A stretch of DNA of 64,000 bases, taken from contig NZ_PXNS01000007.1 in the NCBI RefSeq assembly GCF_003045775.1, forward strand, positions 62,001-126,000, read 5' to 3'. A model generated the notes under the pieces. It worked only from the letters and a program-made list of their open reading frames with translations, was not told where the DNA came from and did no database searches. The translations under genes were made by a program, and so were the position numbers. Source of the DNA: Halomonas litopenaei. Its GTDB lineage: Bacteria > Pseudomonadota > Gammaproteobacteria > Pseudomonadales > Halomonadaceae. Positions 1 to 8,401 of this stretch are shown in pieces. The first letter of the stretch is position 1, and every line of letters begins with the position of its first letter.

Positions 1-125
1 CACAGCGCCCGCTTCACCCCCTGGGTCATGCCCAGCACCATGGCCAGGGTCATGCACATGCCTGGCGTCAGCGAGACCAGAAAGAAGGTCGGAACGAACA
101 CAGAGAGAACGGACAGACTGGGCAT
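1..125 (-). CDS. LysE/RhtB-family amino-acid exporter, N-terminal fragment
   Basis: Only the first 41 codons are in the window; the gene runs off the left edge. The peptide begins MPSLSVLSVFVPTF and continues with a hydrophobic first membrane helix and the SLTPGMCMTLAMVLG stretch, matching the first helix and PGP/PGM motif of LysE/RhtB translocators, inner-membrane exporters of amino acids such as homoserine, threonine or lysine. The start at 125 has AAGGAAA just upstream on the minus strand. Substrate cannot be told from this fragment. It points the same way as mpl and ubiX but is separated from ubiX by a 16-bp tandem repeat. Confidence 0.75.
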   Translation of the reverse strand, partial: MPSLSVLSVFVPTFFLVSLTPGMCMTLAMVLGMTQGVKRAL

Positions 126-171
126 GGATTTCCTTATCCCGAGCAGCGCTGGAGAGGTGTCTGACGGCGCG

Positions 172-235
172 AGGTGATGATGGTATTAGGTGATGATGGT
201 GCCAGGTGATGATGGTGTCTTGTGATGACGATGCC
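172..235. repeat. 16-bp tandem repeat, four copies
   Basis: Units begin at 172, 188, 204 and 220. The first three share AGGTGATGATGGT followed by three variable bases; the fourth is degenerate (TTGTGATGACGATG). It fills most of the gap between the LysE-type gene and the ubiX stop codon. No hairpin or T-run is visible, so it does not look like a terminator. Confidence 0.85.
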
Positions 236-245
236 AGCTACGCAC

Positions 246-887
246 TCAGTCGCCGACGGTGGACCCGGAGGCCCCCTCGCCCCACCTTGGCATAAGCTGA
301 TGATCGATACCCAGCTGATTGAGGATGCGCGCCACGATGAAGTCGATCAGATCATCGATGCTCTGCGGCTGGTGGTAGAAGCCGGGTGCTGCGGGCAACA
401 CCACCGCCCCCATACGGGTCAGACTGAGCATGTGCTCCAGGTGAATCGCCGAGAATGGCGTCTCCCGGGGCACCAGCACCAGGCGGCGGCGTTCCTTTAG
501 CGCCACATCGGCGGCGCGCTCGATCAGATTGTTGCTGGCGCCACAGGCCACCGCCGACAGCGTTCCCGTCGAGCACGGGCAGATCACCATGGCACTGCTG
601 GCGCCGGAGCCCGACGCCACCGGGGCCATCCAGTCCTCACGGCCAAAGCAGCGGATCTGGCCCTCGGCCGCCGAGAACCGCTCGCTGAGCGCCTCGGCCA
701 GCAGCGCTGGACGTGGCGGCAAAGAGGCCTCGGTCTCGGTGGCGATGACCAGATGCGCGGCCTTGGAGATCATCACCCACACCTCGTGCCCCGCCGACAC
801 CAGCGCCTCGATCAGCCTCAGCCCGTACTGGGCGCCGGAGGCGCCGGTCAGGGCCACGGTCACAGGGGACTTGAAGCCTTCAGCCAT
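246..887 (-). CDS. ubiX: Flavin prenyltransferase UbiX
   Basis: A 213-residue protein, normal length for UbiX/Pad1. It transfers dimethylallyl from DMAP to FMN, making prenylated FMN, the cofactor of the UbiD decarboxylase in ubiquinone synthesis; it acts in the cytoplasm as a dodecamer. Family motifs are present: GASGAQYGLRL near residues 15-25 (FMN phosphate binding), CPCSTGTLSAVACG and NNLIERAADVALKERR in the middle, LVPRETPFSAIHLEHM and the C-terminal PAAPGFYHQPQ. It is translationally coupled to mpl: its start (887) lies inside the last codons of mpl, which ends at 880. The ubiX-mpl pairing is common in gammaproteobacteria. Confidence 0.95.
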   Translation of the reverse strand: MAEGFKSPVTVALTGASGAQYGLRLIEALVSAGHEVWVMISKAAHLVIATETEASLPPRPALLAEALSERFSAAEGQIRCFGREDWMAPVASGSGASSAMVICPCSTGTLSAVACGASNNLIERAADVALKERRRLVLVPRETPFSAIHLEHMLSLTRMGAVVLPAAPGFYHQPQSIDDLIDFIVARILNQLGIDHQLMPRWGEGASGSTVGD

Positions 888-2262
888 GAGCGGCCTCCAG
901 CGCCTCGAGCAGGCGCTCGTGGATGCCGCCGAAGCCGCCGTTGGACATCACCACGATACGATCATAAGGACGCGCCTGTGCCACCAGATCGGCGACCAGC
1001 GCATCGATCTCGCCACGTCGGTGCGCCGGTATCGGCGAGGCCTCGACCAGCGCCTCAACCGACCAGTCCAGCCCCTCGGGCTGGTACCACCAGACCTGAT
1101 CGGCCTGGGCCACGCTGTCCGCCAGGCGATCGCGCAGGGTGCCCAGACGCATGGTGTTGGAACGCGGCTCGATCACCGCCAGCAGGCGACCGCGCTGGGT
1201 CGAAGCGCGCAGCCCGGACAGCGTCGCCGCGATGGCGGTGGGATGATGGGCAAAGTCGTCGATCACCTGGACGCCGCCGACCTCGCCGCGCACCTCCTGG
1301 CGACGCTTGGGCGTCTCGAAACGCGACAGCGCAGCGGCGCCGCGCGCCAGATCCACGCCGAACACGCTGGCGGCGGCCAGGGCGGCCAGGGCATTGCGGG
1401 CGTTGTAGTCACCGGTCAACCCCCAGTCGACCACGGCGTCCTCGTCGACCCCGTCCGGCCGCTGCTGGATCACCCTGAAACGACTGGCATCGTCACGCTC
1501 TAGCTCGATGCGCCAGGCCGAGTCCTGCTGCTGCCCCATGCGCGACACCGGTGTCCATGCGCCCTGGGCCAGCACCCGGTCCAGCGCCGGCGCGTCGTCC
1601 GCCACCAGCAACTGGCCACGCCCGGGCACCGTACGTACCAGGTGATGAAACTGGCGTTCGATGGCAGCCAGGTCGGGAAAGATGTCCGCGTGGTCATACT
1701 CGAGGTTGTTGAGGATGGCGACCAGCGGGCGGTAGTGCACGAACTTGGAGCGCTTGTCGAAGAAGGCGGTGTCGTACTCGTCGGCCTCCACCACAAAGGG
1801 CGCCTGCTCGCCGCCCAGTCGCGCCGATACGCCAAAGTTCCTCGGCACCCCGCCGATCAGAAAGCCAGGGGCCAGCCCAGCGCTTTCGAGCAGCCAGGCG
1901 GTCAGGCTGGCCGTGGTGGTCTTGCCGTGGGTGCCCGCCACCGCGATCACCGGGCGCCCCGGCAGCACGTGCTCGGCCAGCCACTGGGCACCGGACACGT
2001 AGGGCAGGCCACGATCGAGCACCGCCTCGACTTCAGGGTTGCCCCGCGACAGGGCGTTGCCGATCACCACCAGGTCCGGTGTCGTCGTCAGATTGTCGGC
2101 GGCGTAACCGCGCATCAGGGCGATGCCGGCCGTTTCCAGCTGGGTGCTCATGGGGGGATAGACGCTGGCATCCGAGCCGCTGACCTGGTGGCCAAGCTCC
2201 CGCGCCAACAGCGCCAGGCTGCCCATGAAGGTGCCGCAGATACCGACGATATGAAGATGCAT
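880..2262 (-). CDS. mpl: Murein tripeptide ligase Mpl
   Basis: UDP-N-acetylmuramate:L-alanyl-gamma-D-glutamyl-meso-diaminopimelate ligase, the cytoplasmic peptidoglycan-recycling enzyme that joins recovered murein tripeptide to UDP-MurNAc using ATP. 460 residues, as expected. MHLHIVGICGTFMG is the Mur-ligase N-terminal nucleotide-sugar motif; GTHGKTTTASL at residues 110-120 is the ATP P-loop; EADEYDTAFFDKRSKF and NNLEYDHADIF are the central Mur-ligase signatures; FDDFAHHPTAI is seen as IDDFAHHPTAI. The frame is open 24 codons further upstream, but the start at 2262 has GGAGG six bases before it and matches the family N-terminus. It is the first gene of a mpl-ubiX operon. Confidence 0.95.
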   Translation of the reverse strand: MHLHIVGICGTFMGSLALLARELGHQVSGSDASVYPPMSTQLETAGIALMRGYAADNLTTTPDLVVIGNALSRGNPEVEAVLDRGLPYVSGAQWLAEHVLPGRPVIAVAGTHGKTTTASLTAWLLESAGLAPGFLIGGVPRNFGVSARLGGEQAPFVVEADEYDTAFFDKRSKFVHYRPLVAILNNLEYDHADIFPDLAAIERQFHHLVRTVPGRGQLLVADDAPALDRVLAQGAWTPVSRMGQQQDSAWRIELERDDASRFRVIQQRPDGVDEDAVVDWGLTGDYNARNALAALAAASVFGVDLARGAAALSRFETPKRRQEVRGEVGGVQVIDDFAHHPTAIAATLSGLRASTQRGRLLAVIEPRSNTMRLGTLRDRLADSVAQADQVWWYQPEGLDWSVEALVEASPIPAHRRGEIDALVADLVAQARPYDRIVVMSNGGFGGIHERLLEALEAAHG

Positions 2263-2524
2263 GGCGCCTCCGGTGCGCTGCTGCTGCCCCGTCCCCGAGT
2301 CGACGCGCACGGCGCCCCCGGCAGACAACGGCACTCAAGGTTGGCGGCAGCCTAGCATGCCCCGACAAAGGCCTCCAGAGGCGGCGTCACGCCCTCGTCG
2401 CTGTTGCCGATCGCCCACTGTTTTACTTCGACGTCGGCGCTCGGCTGCGCCGGGGCATGCCGGTCGGATGCAGGCACCAGGCCGATGGGCTAGAATCGCC
2501 GACCATGTTCCGGCGCTGTCCCGG

Positions 2525-2615
2525 CGATGGTTGCCACGCGATGGCTTGCCACACGATGGCTTTAGTCCGCGAAGGCTTTAGTCCGCGAAGCCCTTCCCGA
2601 CGAAGGCCTGGCCGA
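2525..2615. repeat. Degenerate 14-16 bp tandem repeat in the mpl-pfp spacer
   Basis: Units starting CGATGG or CGAAGG begin at 2525, 2539, 2554, 2570, 2586 and 2601, so spacing drifts between 14 and 16 bases. Two adjacent units carry CTTTAGTCCG identically. The remainder of the 450-base divergent spacer 2263-2713 shows no other clear feature; it must hold promoters for mpl (leftward) and for the phosphofructokinase gene (rightward), but I cannot place them convincingly. Confidence 0.7.
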
Positions 2616-2713
2616 CCGCGACGCGCCCACCGATCCTTTCCCTTCGCCACGCCGCGTGGGGACGTTGTTCGTTTCACCGTATTCACGATCCAGAACCAGG
2701 AGCCCCACGCCCC

Positions 2714-3973
2714 ATGGCCCAGCACAACGCCTTCTACGCCCAGTCCGGCGGCGTCACCGCCGTGATCAACGCCAGCGCCTGCGGCGTCATCGAGACCTGC
2801 CGCCAGAACAGTGATCGCATCGGCAAGGTCTACGCCGGCCACAACGGTATCATCGGCGCCCTGACCGAGGACCTGATCGACGTAAGCCAGGAGTCCGATG
2901 ACACCATCGCCGCCCTGCGCCACACGCCCGGCGGTGCCTTCGGTTCCTGTCGCTACAAGCTCAAGGACATCGAGAGCCATCGCACCCAGTACGAGCGCCT
3001 GATCGAGGTGTTCAAGGCTCACGATATCCGCTACTTCTTCTACAATGGCGGCGGCGACAGCGCCGACACCTGCCTCAAGGTCTCGCAGCTGTCCGAGAAG
3101 ATGGGCTACCCGCTGACCGCCATCCACGTGCCCAAGACCGTGGACAACGACCTGCCGATCACCGACAACAGCCCGGGTTTCGGCAGCGTAGCCAAGTACA
3201 TCGCCACCTCGACCCTCGAGGCCTCCATGGACATCGCCTCCATGTGCGCCACCTCCACCAAGGTGTTCGTGCTCGAGGTCATGGGTCGCCACGCCGGCTG
3301 GATCGCCGGTGCCGGTGGCCTGGCCGGCCAGGGCGAGGGTGAGCCACCCCACCTGGTGATCTTCCCCGAGATTCCCTTCGACCGTCGCCAGGTGATGGAG
3401 CGTGTGGAGTACGCGGTCAAGAACTACGGCTACTGCGTGATCGTGGTTTCCGAGGGCGCACGCTACGAGGACGGCACCTTCCTCGCCGACTCGGGTAACA
3501 CCGACGCCTTCGGGCACCGCCAGCTCGGCGGCGTGGCCCCGACCCTGGCCGGCATGGTCAAGCAGGACCTGGGCTACAAGTACCACTGGGCGGTTGCCGA
3601 CTACCTGCAGCGCGCCGCGCGCCACCTGGGCGCCAAGACCGACGTCGAGCAGGCCTACGCGGTGGGCGTCAAGGCGGTGGAACTGGCGCTCGAGGGGCAC
3701 AACGCTCAGATGCCGGCGATCAAGCGCGTCAGCGACAACCCCTACCGCTGGGAGATCGAGGCGGCGCCGCTGGCCGAGGTGGCCAACCGTGAGAAGTTCA
3801 TGCCGCGCGAGTACATCCGCGAGGATGGCTTCGGCATCAGCGACGCCGGCCGTGCCTACCTGGCACCGCTGATCCAGGGCGAGGACTTCCCTCCCTTCGA
3901 GAACGGCCTGCCGAAGATGGCGCGCCTCAAGCTCGCGCGGGTGGAAAAGCGTCTGCCGGCATTCAGCCTGTAA
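2714..3973 (+). CDS. Phosphofructokinase with PPi-dependent signature
   Basis: A 419-residue PfkA-superfamily enzyme phosphorylating fructose 6-phosphate. The two positions that separate PPi- from ATP-dependent forms both have the PPi state: GGGDS at 112-116 (Asp where ATP enzymes have the second Gly of GGDGS) and PKTVDND at 140-146 (Lys where ATP enzymes have Gly). The substrate motif MGRHAGW is at 191-197. So it is probably a reversible PPi:fructose-6-phosphate phosphotransferase, usable in glycolysis and gluconeogenesis. The third residue of the GGDDS motif is Gly rather than Asp, a subfamily trait or a variant. It is monocistronic and followed by a strong terminator. Phosphoryl donor is inferred, not proven. 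Confidence 0.88.
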   Translation: MAQHNAFYAQSGGVTAVINASACGVIETCRQNSDRIGKVYAGHNGIIGALTEDLIDVSQESDDTIAALRHTPGGAFGSCRYKLKDIESHRTQYERLIEVFKAHDIRYFFYNGGGDSADTCLKVSQLSEKMGYPLTAIHVPKTVDNDLPITDNSPGFGSVAKYIATSTLEASMDIASMCATSTKVFVLEVMGRHAGWIAGAGGLAGQGEGEPPHLVIFPEIPFDRRQVMERVEYAVKNYGYCVIVVSEGARYEDGTFLADSGNTDAFGHRQLGGVAPTLAGMVKQDLGYKYHWAVADYLQRAARHLGAKTDVEQAYAVGVKAVELALEGHNAQMPAIKRVSDNPYRWEIEAAPLAEVANREKFMPREYIREDGFGISDAGRAYLAPLIQGEDFPPFENGLPKMARLKLARVEKRLPAFSL

Positions 3974-4072
3974 CTCAGTCTGTAGCATAGACGCGCCACA
4001 GCTCGCTGCGGCCCGGCGCGGCATCACGCACGCACCGCGACCGAGACGCAGCCGACGCGACGCCGGCATGAA

Positions 4073-4103
4073 AAAAGCCCCGAGGCCTGGCCTCGGGGCT
4101 TTT
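4073..4103. terminator. Bidirectional rho-independent terminator after the phosphofructokinase gene
   Basis: GCCCCGAGGC and GCCTCGGGGC form a perfect 10-bp stem around a CTG loop; A-runs before and T-runs after extend the pairing and allow use in both directions. Confidence 0.9.
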
Positions 4104-4165
4104 CGTTTGACGCCGCAGGGTGTGTCAGGAAGACCGGCTGGCCCCGCCACGGATCACCAAAGCCC

Positions 4166-4218
4166 CAAGACTTCTCCGAATAGTCGACGAGCGCGGGCAC
4201 TTTTCAGGCAAGCCCTAG
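4166..4218. repeat. Internally deleted copy of the MITE-like repeat
   Basis: Its left part (TCTCCGAATAGTCGACGAGCG) resembles the left end of the full copy starting at 4215, and its right part (GGCACTTTTCAGGCAAGCCC) resembles that copy's right end, so the middle is missing. It abuts the full copy, sharing the CTAG at 4215-4218. Confidence 0.65.
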
Positions 4219-4377
4219 GCGCTGTCCGAAAAGTCGACGAGCGAAGGTTAGACAAGGCAAAAATCGGTGAGACAGCGCAGTTTACGGGGTGTAAATGAGC
4301 ATTTTGACCGGGCTGGCGCACCAGCCGATTTTTAACGCCGTATTACCGAGCGCAGGCACTTTTCAGACAAGCCCTAG
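4215..4377 (+). repeat. MITE-like repeat, copy A
   Basis: About 163 bp with imperfect terminal inverted repeats: CTAGGCGCTGTCCGAAAAG at the left and, read on the other strand, CTAGGGCTTGTCTGAAAAG at the right. Inside, AAAAATCGG and CCGATTTTT form a second inverted pair and GGCTGG-CGCA-CCAGCC a hairpin. Copy B at 14906-15053 is the reverse complement with few differences and a roughly 15-base gap. No coding capacity. Its final CTAG supplies the TAG stop codon of the PP2C-kinase gene. Confidence 0.85.
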
Positions 4378-6095
4378 CGTAGCCACCAGGACAGGATCAA
4401 CAACACCAGCAACAACCCGGCGATGGCCTGCCACAGGTTGGCAGGCTCCTTCCAGGCGCGCACCGAGCGCCTCGGTGCTTCAGACACCTGCTGGCGGCCA
4501 GGCCGCACGCTATAGAGAAATTCCGACAGGCGCCGAAAACGCAGCGATCGCTGCGGGTCCAGGGCACGCTTCAAGGCCTCGTCTAGCTCCAGGCTGACGT
4601 CTGGCCGGTAATGACGCACGCTACGGTAGCTCAACTGCTCGAGATCGGTATGACTGCGCAGCTGATGGGTCGGCACCGCGTAGGGCAGACGTCCGCTGAT
4701 CAACCAGTACACCGTGGACGCCAGGGCGTACTGGTCACTGCGCCGGCCGACCTCGTCATCGAGGGCATACTCGGGCGCACTGTGTTCATTGAGCCCCACC
4801 TGGGCCACCAGCCGGCGGGATCGCCGGTGACCATCGACATCGCGCAGATGGCAGGCGCTGAAGTCGGTCAGTACCACACGTCCCTGATCATCGATCAAGA
4901 CGTTGTCTGGATGAACCTGCTGGTGAATCAGGTCACGGTGGTGCAACGCCTGCAGCGCCTTGCCCAGCTGCAGCGCGATGTCGAGTCGTTGACCGAGACT
5001 GGCACGCGGATAGCGCGCGACCCACTCGCTCAAGGTCATGCCATCGACGTAACGCATCAGGTAGTAGAGATGGCGGCGGGACCGGGAAGGCTCGACCACG
5101 CTGACCACAAAGGGCGAGTGAACCCTCTCCACCACCCACTGCTGAAGCAGGAAGTGCTCCAGGTAGGCGTTTCGATTGGACAATTCAGGACTTGGCGCCT
5201 TGAGCACACAGACCCGCTCGGTATCCACATCGCGCACCCGGTAGACCCGTGAGTGGGCGGTGCGTGACATCACCGCTTCCACCACCAGTCCGTCGATCTG
5301 GTCACCCACGGCAAGCTCGGGGGGAATCGGCAGATCCCCGTACAGCCGACTGGGAGCGTCGCTGGCCGCATCAGGCAGTTCATCCACCCGGACCAGTTGA
5401 AAGCAGAAGGGGTCACTGCCGTAGCCCCGCTCACGAGCCCTGGAGCTTGCCGCCTCGGCCAGGCGCTCACAGGCCGCGTCCAGGTCACTGGCATCTTCGC
5501 GAATCAGCCGCACATAGTCGGAGGGCATCAGGGTCCCACGCACCCCTTGGGTGGTGAACAGAAAGATGTCCCCCTGCTTCAGCGGCCACTCCGAATAGTC
5601 GATGTCGATGCCGACATCCATGCCCAGCGCCCTGGCCGGGTAGCGATAGCCCCCCAGGTCGGTGACGTGGTCGCGGCTCAACTGCTCGAACTCGGCTCCC
5701 CGAAGCCGAAACACCAGGGTGTCACCTACATGAAAGAGGTGCGCGCCACGGTCCTTGAACACCACCGTCGACAACGACGACACATAGCTGCCGTCCTCCA
5801 TCTGGCGGGTCATGCCATGACACCAGGCGTTGAGCGCACGCATCACTCGCTGTGCCGACGCCTTGATGGTCCAGTGCGCCGGAGTCGCGTAGTAGTCGTT
5901 GAGAAATCCGCGCACGCTGAGATCTCCCGCCTGCTTGGCCAGGGCATGGCCTGAGGCTGAATCGCTGATCAGCGCGCAGGCGCCCTTGGGCTCGCCCTCT
6001 TCCGGCAGGCGCACCGACATCGAACTGCGCTGCCGATGGCGTTCGGGCGCCACAAAGGCTTGCCCATAACTCAGAGCGAGACGTGCGGTGGCCAA
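4374..6095 (-). CDS. PP2C-phosphatase/protein-kinase fusion, probably degenerate in both domains
   Basis: About 573 residues: a PP2C-like domain (roughly 1-250), a eukaryotic-type Ser/Thr kinase domain (about 265-535) and one C-terminal membrane helix (LLLVLLILSWWL). Architecture matches the gammaproteobacterial bifunctional kinase/phosphatase family. Key residues are missing. The PP2C metal motif is DSAS at 45-48 instead of DG, TTDGV is TTQGV (Gln183), and the terminal DN motif reads GSDPF. In the kinase the catalytic HRD/HQD loop reads HQQVHPDN at 391-398, lacking the catalytic Asp, and DFG is DFS; the VAIK-type Lys (VCVLKA, K299) and APE remain. A GTG at 6101 is possible, but AGGAGGTGATC lies exactly there, so the TTG at 6095, five bases after the Shine-Dalgarno, is preferred. 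The stop codon comes from the repeat end. Confidence 0.85.
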   Translation of the reverse strand: MATARLALSYGQAFVAPERHRQRSSMSVRLPEEGEPKGACALISDSASGHALAKQAGDLSVRGFLNDYYATPAHWTIKASAQRVMRALNAWCHGMTRQMEDGSYVSSLSTVVFKDRGAHLFHVGDTLVFRLRGAEFEQLSRDHVTDLGGYRYPARALGMDVGIDIDYSEWPLKQGDIFLFTTQGVRGTLMPSDYVRLIREDASDLDAACERLAEAASSRARERGYGSDPFCFQLVRVDELPDAASDAPSRLYGDLPIPPELAVGDQIDGLVVEAVMSRTAHSRVYRVRDVDTERVCVLKAPSPELSNRNAYLEHFLLQQWVVERVHSPFVVSVVEPSRSRRHLYYLMRYVDGMTLSEWVARYPRASLGQRLDIALQLGKALQALHHRDLIHQQVHPDNVLIDDQGRVVLTDFSACHLRDVDGHRRSRRLVAQVGLNEHSAPEYALDDEVGRRSDQYALASTVYWLISGRLPYAVPTHQLRSHTDLEQLSYRSVRHYRPDVSLELDEALKRALDPQRSLRFRRLSEFLYSVRPGRQQVSEAPRRSVRAWKEPANLWQAIAGLLLVLLILSWWLR

Positions 6096-6311
6096 GATCA
6101 CCTCCTGTGACTCCAGCGTTGATGACGCGACAAGACGTGGGCCAGGGGGCCGACGCCTTCACCGGCGGTATGATACACACCGAATCCCTGATATGCCTGA
6201 CAAGTCGCCTTTGGCTTTGTTTACTGTGCTTTGGTGGCACCTCACCCCGCCGTCTCGTCCCATGGTTGTCTTGCGCGCCTTGTTGCAGCGCGTCAAGATA
6301 CGCCCACCATA

Positions 6312-6341
6312 TTGGTAATCCCGTCACGGGGTTCGTATAAT
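6312..6341 (+). promoter_or_regulatory. Probable sigma-70 promoter of ppa
   Basis: TTGGTA (6312-6317), 18 bases, then a consensus TATAAT (6336-6341). Transcription would start near 6349, leaving a leader of about 50 bases before ppa. The rest of the 300-base divergent spacer 6096-6397 shows no further element I can support. Confidence 0.65.
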
Positions 6342-6397
6342 CCGACGGATTTTTTTCCGCCGCCCAGGCGGACATCCGCCCAACGAAGGACGCGAGC

Positions 6398-6928
6398 ATG
6401 AACTTCGACAACATCCCCGCCGGCAAGGAACTCCCCAACGACCTCTTCGTCGCCATCGAGATTCCCGCCAATCACGCCCCGGTGAAGTACGAAATTGACA
6501 AGGACATGGGTGCCCTGCTCGTCGACCGCTTCATGGCGACGCCGATGTTCTACCCGGCCAACTACGGCTTCATTCCGCACACCCTGGCAGACGACGGCGA
6601 CCCCCTGGATGCCCTGGTGGTCACCCCCTACCCCGTCGCACCCGGCAGTGTCATCCGCGCCCGTCCGGTGGGCATCCTCAACATGACCGACGAAGCCGGC
6701 GAAGACGCCAAGCTGGTGTGCGTCCCGCACCCCAAGCTGTCCAGCCTCTACGACGATGTTCAGGAGGTCACCGATCTGCCCGAGCTGCTGCGTCAGCAGA
6801 TCGCCCACTTCTTCGAGAACTACAAGGATCTCGAGAAGGGCAAGTGGGTCAAGGTGGAATCCTGGGAAGGTGTCGAGGCCGCCCGCAAGGCCATCGAAAA
6901 GTCCGCCGCCGCCTACACCAAGGCCTAA
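6398..6928 (+). CDS. ppa: Inorganic pyrophosphatase, soluble family I
   Basis: 176 residues, the usual length of the hexameric bacterial enzyme that hydrolyses PPi to two phosphates with Mg2+. The hallmark active-site segment appears as [11 protein letters not shown] near residue 66, preceded by [11 protein letters not shown] and followed by KLVCVPHPK and [24 protein letters not shown] Shine-Dalgarno precedes the ATG. Monocistronic, with its own promoter and terminator. It would compete with a PPi-using phosphofructokinase for PPi, which makes the local pairing with that gene notable. Confidence 0.97.
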   Translation: MNFDNIPAGKELPNDLFVAIEIPANHAPVKYEIDKDMGALLVDRFMATPMFYPANYGFIPHTLADDGDPLDALVVTPYPVAPGSVIRARPVGILNMTDEAGEDAKLVCVPHPKLSSLYDDVQEVTDLPELLRQQIAHFFENYKDLEKGKWVKVESWEGVEAARKAIEKSAAAYTKA

Positions 6929-6993
6929 GCCTCGGCGCAGACGCGCCAGCGACGGTTGCTTCCCCAGGCCACGCCTGGTCCTGGGGAAGCGCC

Positions 6994-7026
6994 AAAAAAA
7001 GCCGCTCGGATTCGGGCGGCTTTTTT
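6994..7026. terminator. Rho-independent terminator after ppa
   Basis: GCCGCTCG pairs with CGGGCGGC (one T-G wobble) between a run of seven A and six T, so it can serve both strands. Just upstream, GCTTCCCCAGG and CCTGGGGAAGC (about 6958-6990) form a second hairpin. Confidence 0.9.
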
Positions 7027-7123
7027 GCTGTGCCTGTTACTGTGCCTGTCTGGCGGGCTGGACGCTGCGCTCTTCCGCCTGCGCATCAACGGCTGCTGCT
7101 GCGGTCCTCGAGCGCCCGGTAGT

Positions 7124-8398
7124 TCAGCCTCGCGTTCTCAGCAGGGCAAAGCAGGCGGTGCACATCACCAGATAGGCGCTGAAGGTATGGGGGTCACGAA
7201 ACATCGTCTGGGTCAGGCCGAACCCCGCATACATCACCACGATCAGCGCGCCGGACAGGGCGAGCACACGACACTGGCCATCGCCATGATCGAGGCGACG
7301 CACAAAGCTCGCCAACGGAATCCCATAGAACAGCAGCAGCAGCGCCACCCCCGCAAGGCCACGTCGAGCGGCGGTGTCCAGCACGTCACTGTGAAGCTGG
7401 AACCCGATTCCGGCCATGCCCTCGGGCAGCCGGCCCGCCGCGACCAGTGTCTCGAGCCAGGCGACCAGACCATCCTCTCCCCAGCCCCAGAGGGGCCTGG
7501 CTGCGAACGCCTCGCCAGCGATGCCCCACAGATGCCAGCGCAAGCCCGCGTTGGTGTCGACGGCCCCCTGGCGCCATAGCAGGACGATATCCTCGGCCAG
7601 TGCCCACAGCCGAGGCAGTGCCACCAGGGTCGCCACGCCGATCGCCAGGGTGGCGGTCATCCGGATGGCGAAGCGCCGGCGGGGTGTAAGCGTCGACCAA
7701 TAGAGGCGCGCCCGCCGGCCGTGACGCAGGACCAGCACCAGCATCACCAGCGGCAGGGTCAGCCAGCCGCCCCGGGTGCCGGACAGCAGCGAGCCAAGCA
7801 GCCCCATCACCGCTCCCAGCGCCGCCCACCAGAGGAACAGGCCGCGCCGCCCTTCACTGACGTTGTCGAGCCACCACACCAGGCTGAGCACCCCGAGCAC
7901 CAGGCTGAGATTACCAAAGGGAATGGCGTTGATCAGATCTCCAGCCCGACGCTCATCCTCGATCAGTCGGTCATACAGCGCCTTCAGCCCGGATAGCACC
8001 GCCCCCAGGGTAATCCCACGCCACCACCAGTAAAGCGAGGGAGGCCTGGCACGCCATGCCAATAACAAAAGCAGCCCAAGCCAGGGCCACCAGGGCAGTG
8101 ACGGCACGCTATAACGCGCCAGGGGCGGCCCGCTACGCCCCGCGTCCAACACCAGCTGAAAACCGAAAAGCGCCAGCATTGCCACCCATGCAAGGGACTC
8201 GGCGTCCCGGGGAAGGCTGCGCCGCACCAGCACCGCCATCGCCGCCAGTGACACCAGCAGCATTCCGGTTAACCGATACGCCCAGGGTAGCGTCAGCAGA
8301 CTGGACAGGAAGACGAACAGTGCCAGCCCCTGGATCGCCGACGAGGACTGCGCCGGCCATCCTCGATAGTGCCTTGCCACACCCGGCGGCGTGCGCAT
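7124..8398 (-). CDS. O-antigen ligase (WaaL-like) family protein
   Basis: A 424-residue protein with about ten to twelve hydrophobic segments and a large central loop, the WaaL/Wzy_C architecture. SGTRGGWLTLP near residue 208 and the periplasmic-loop His motif QLHSDVLDTAARRGLAG near 333 are characteristic of O-antigen ligases. Such proteins move a glycan from undecaprenyl diphosphate to lipid A-core (or another acceptor) on the periplasmic side. The gene follows the UDP-glucuronate epimerase gene by three bases and is probably co-transcribed. Ligase and Wzy polymerases share this fold, so a polymerase role is possible, though a separate Wzy candidate exists at 23792. Confidence 0.82.
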   Translation of the reverse strand: MRTPPGVARHYRGWPAQSSSAIQGLALFVFLSSLLTLPWAYRLTGMLLVSLAAMAVLVRRSLPRDAESLAWVAMLALFGFQLVLDAGRSGPPLARYSVPSLPWWPWLGLLLLLAWRARPPSLYWWWRGITLGAVLSGLKALYDRLIEDERRAGDLINAIPFGNLSLVLGVLSLVWWLDNVSEGRRGLFLWWAALGAVMGLLGSLLSGTRGGWLTLPLVMLVLVLRHGRRARLYWSTLTPRRRFAIRMTATLAIGVATLVALPRLWALAEDIVLLWRQGAVDTNAGLRWHLWGIAGEAFAARPLWGWGEDGLVAWLETLVAAGRLPEGMAGIGFQLHSDVLDTAARRGLAGVALLLLFYGIPLASFVRRLDHGDGQCRVLALSGALIVVMYAGFGLTQTMFRDPHTFSAYLVMCTACFALLRTRG

Positions 8399-8401
8399 GG
8401 C

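Noticed and set aside
172..235. CRISPR array
   Set aside because: Units are directly adjacent with no spacers of constant length; this and the other arrays are plain tandem repeats. No cas genes are present.
529..2355. Long plus-strand frames over ubiX and mpl
   Set aside because: They overlap two well-identified minus-strand enzymes and show low-complexity Arg/Gln-rich translations.
2423..4150. A 575-codon open frame antisense to the phosphofructokinase gene
   Set aside because: It mirrors a strongly coding GC-rich gene, has no ribosome-binding site and gives no recognisable motif; a typical high-GC shadow frame.
4215..4377. Small structured RNA gene
   Set aside because: Terminal inverted repeats, an inverted second copy and a deleted third copy fit a miniature mobile element better; no promoter or T-run.
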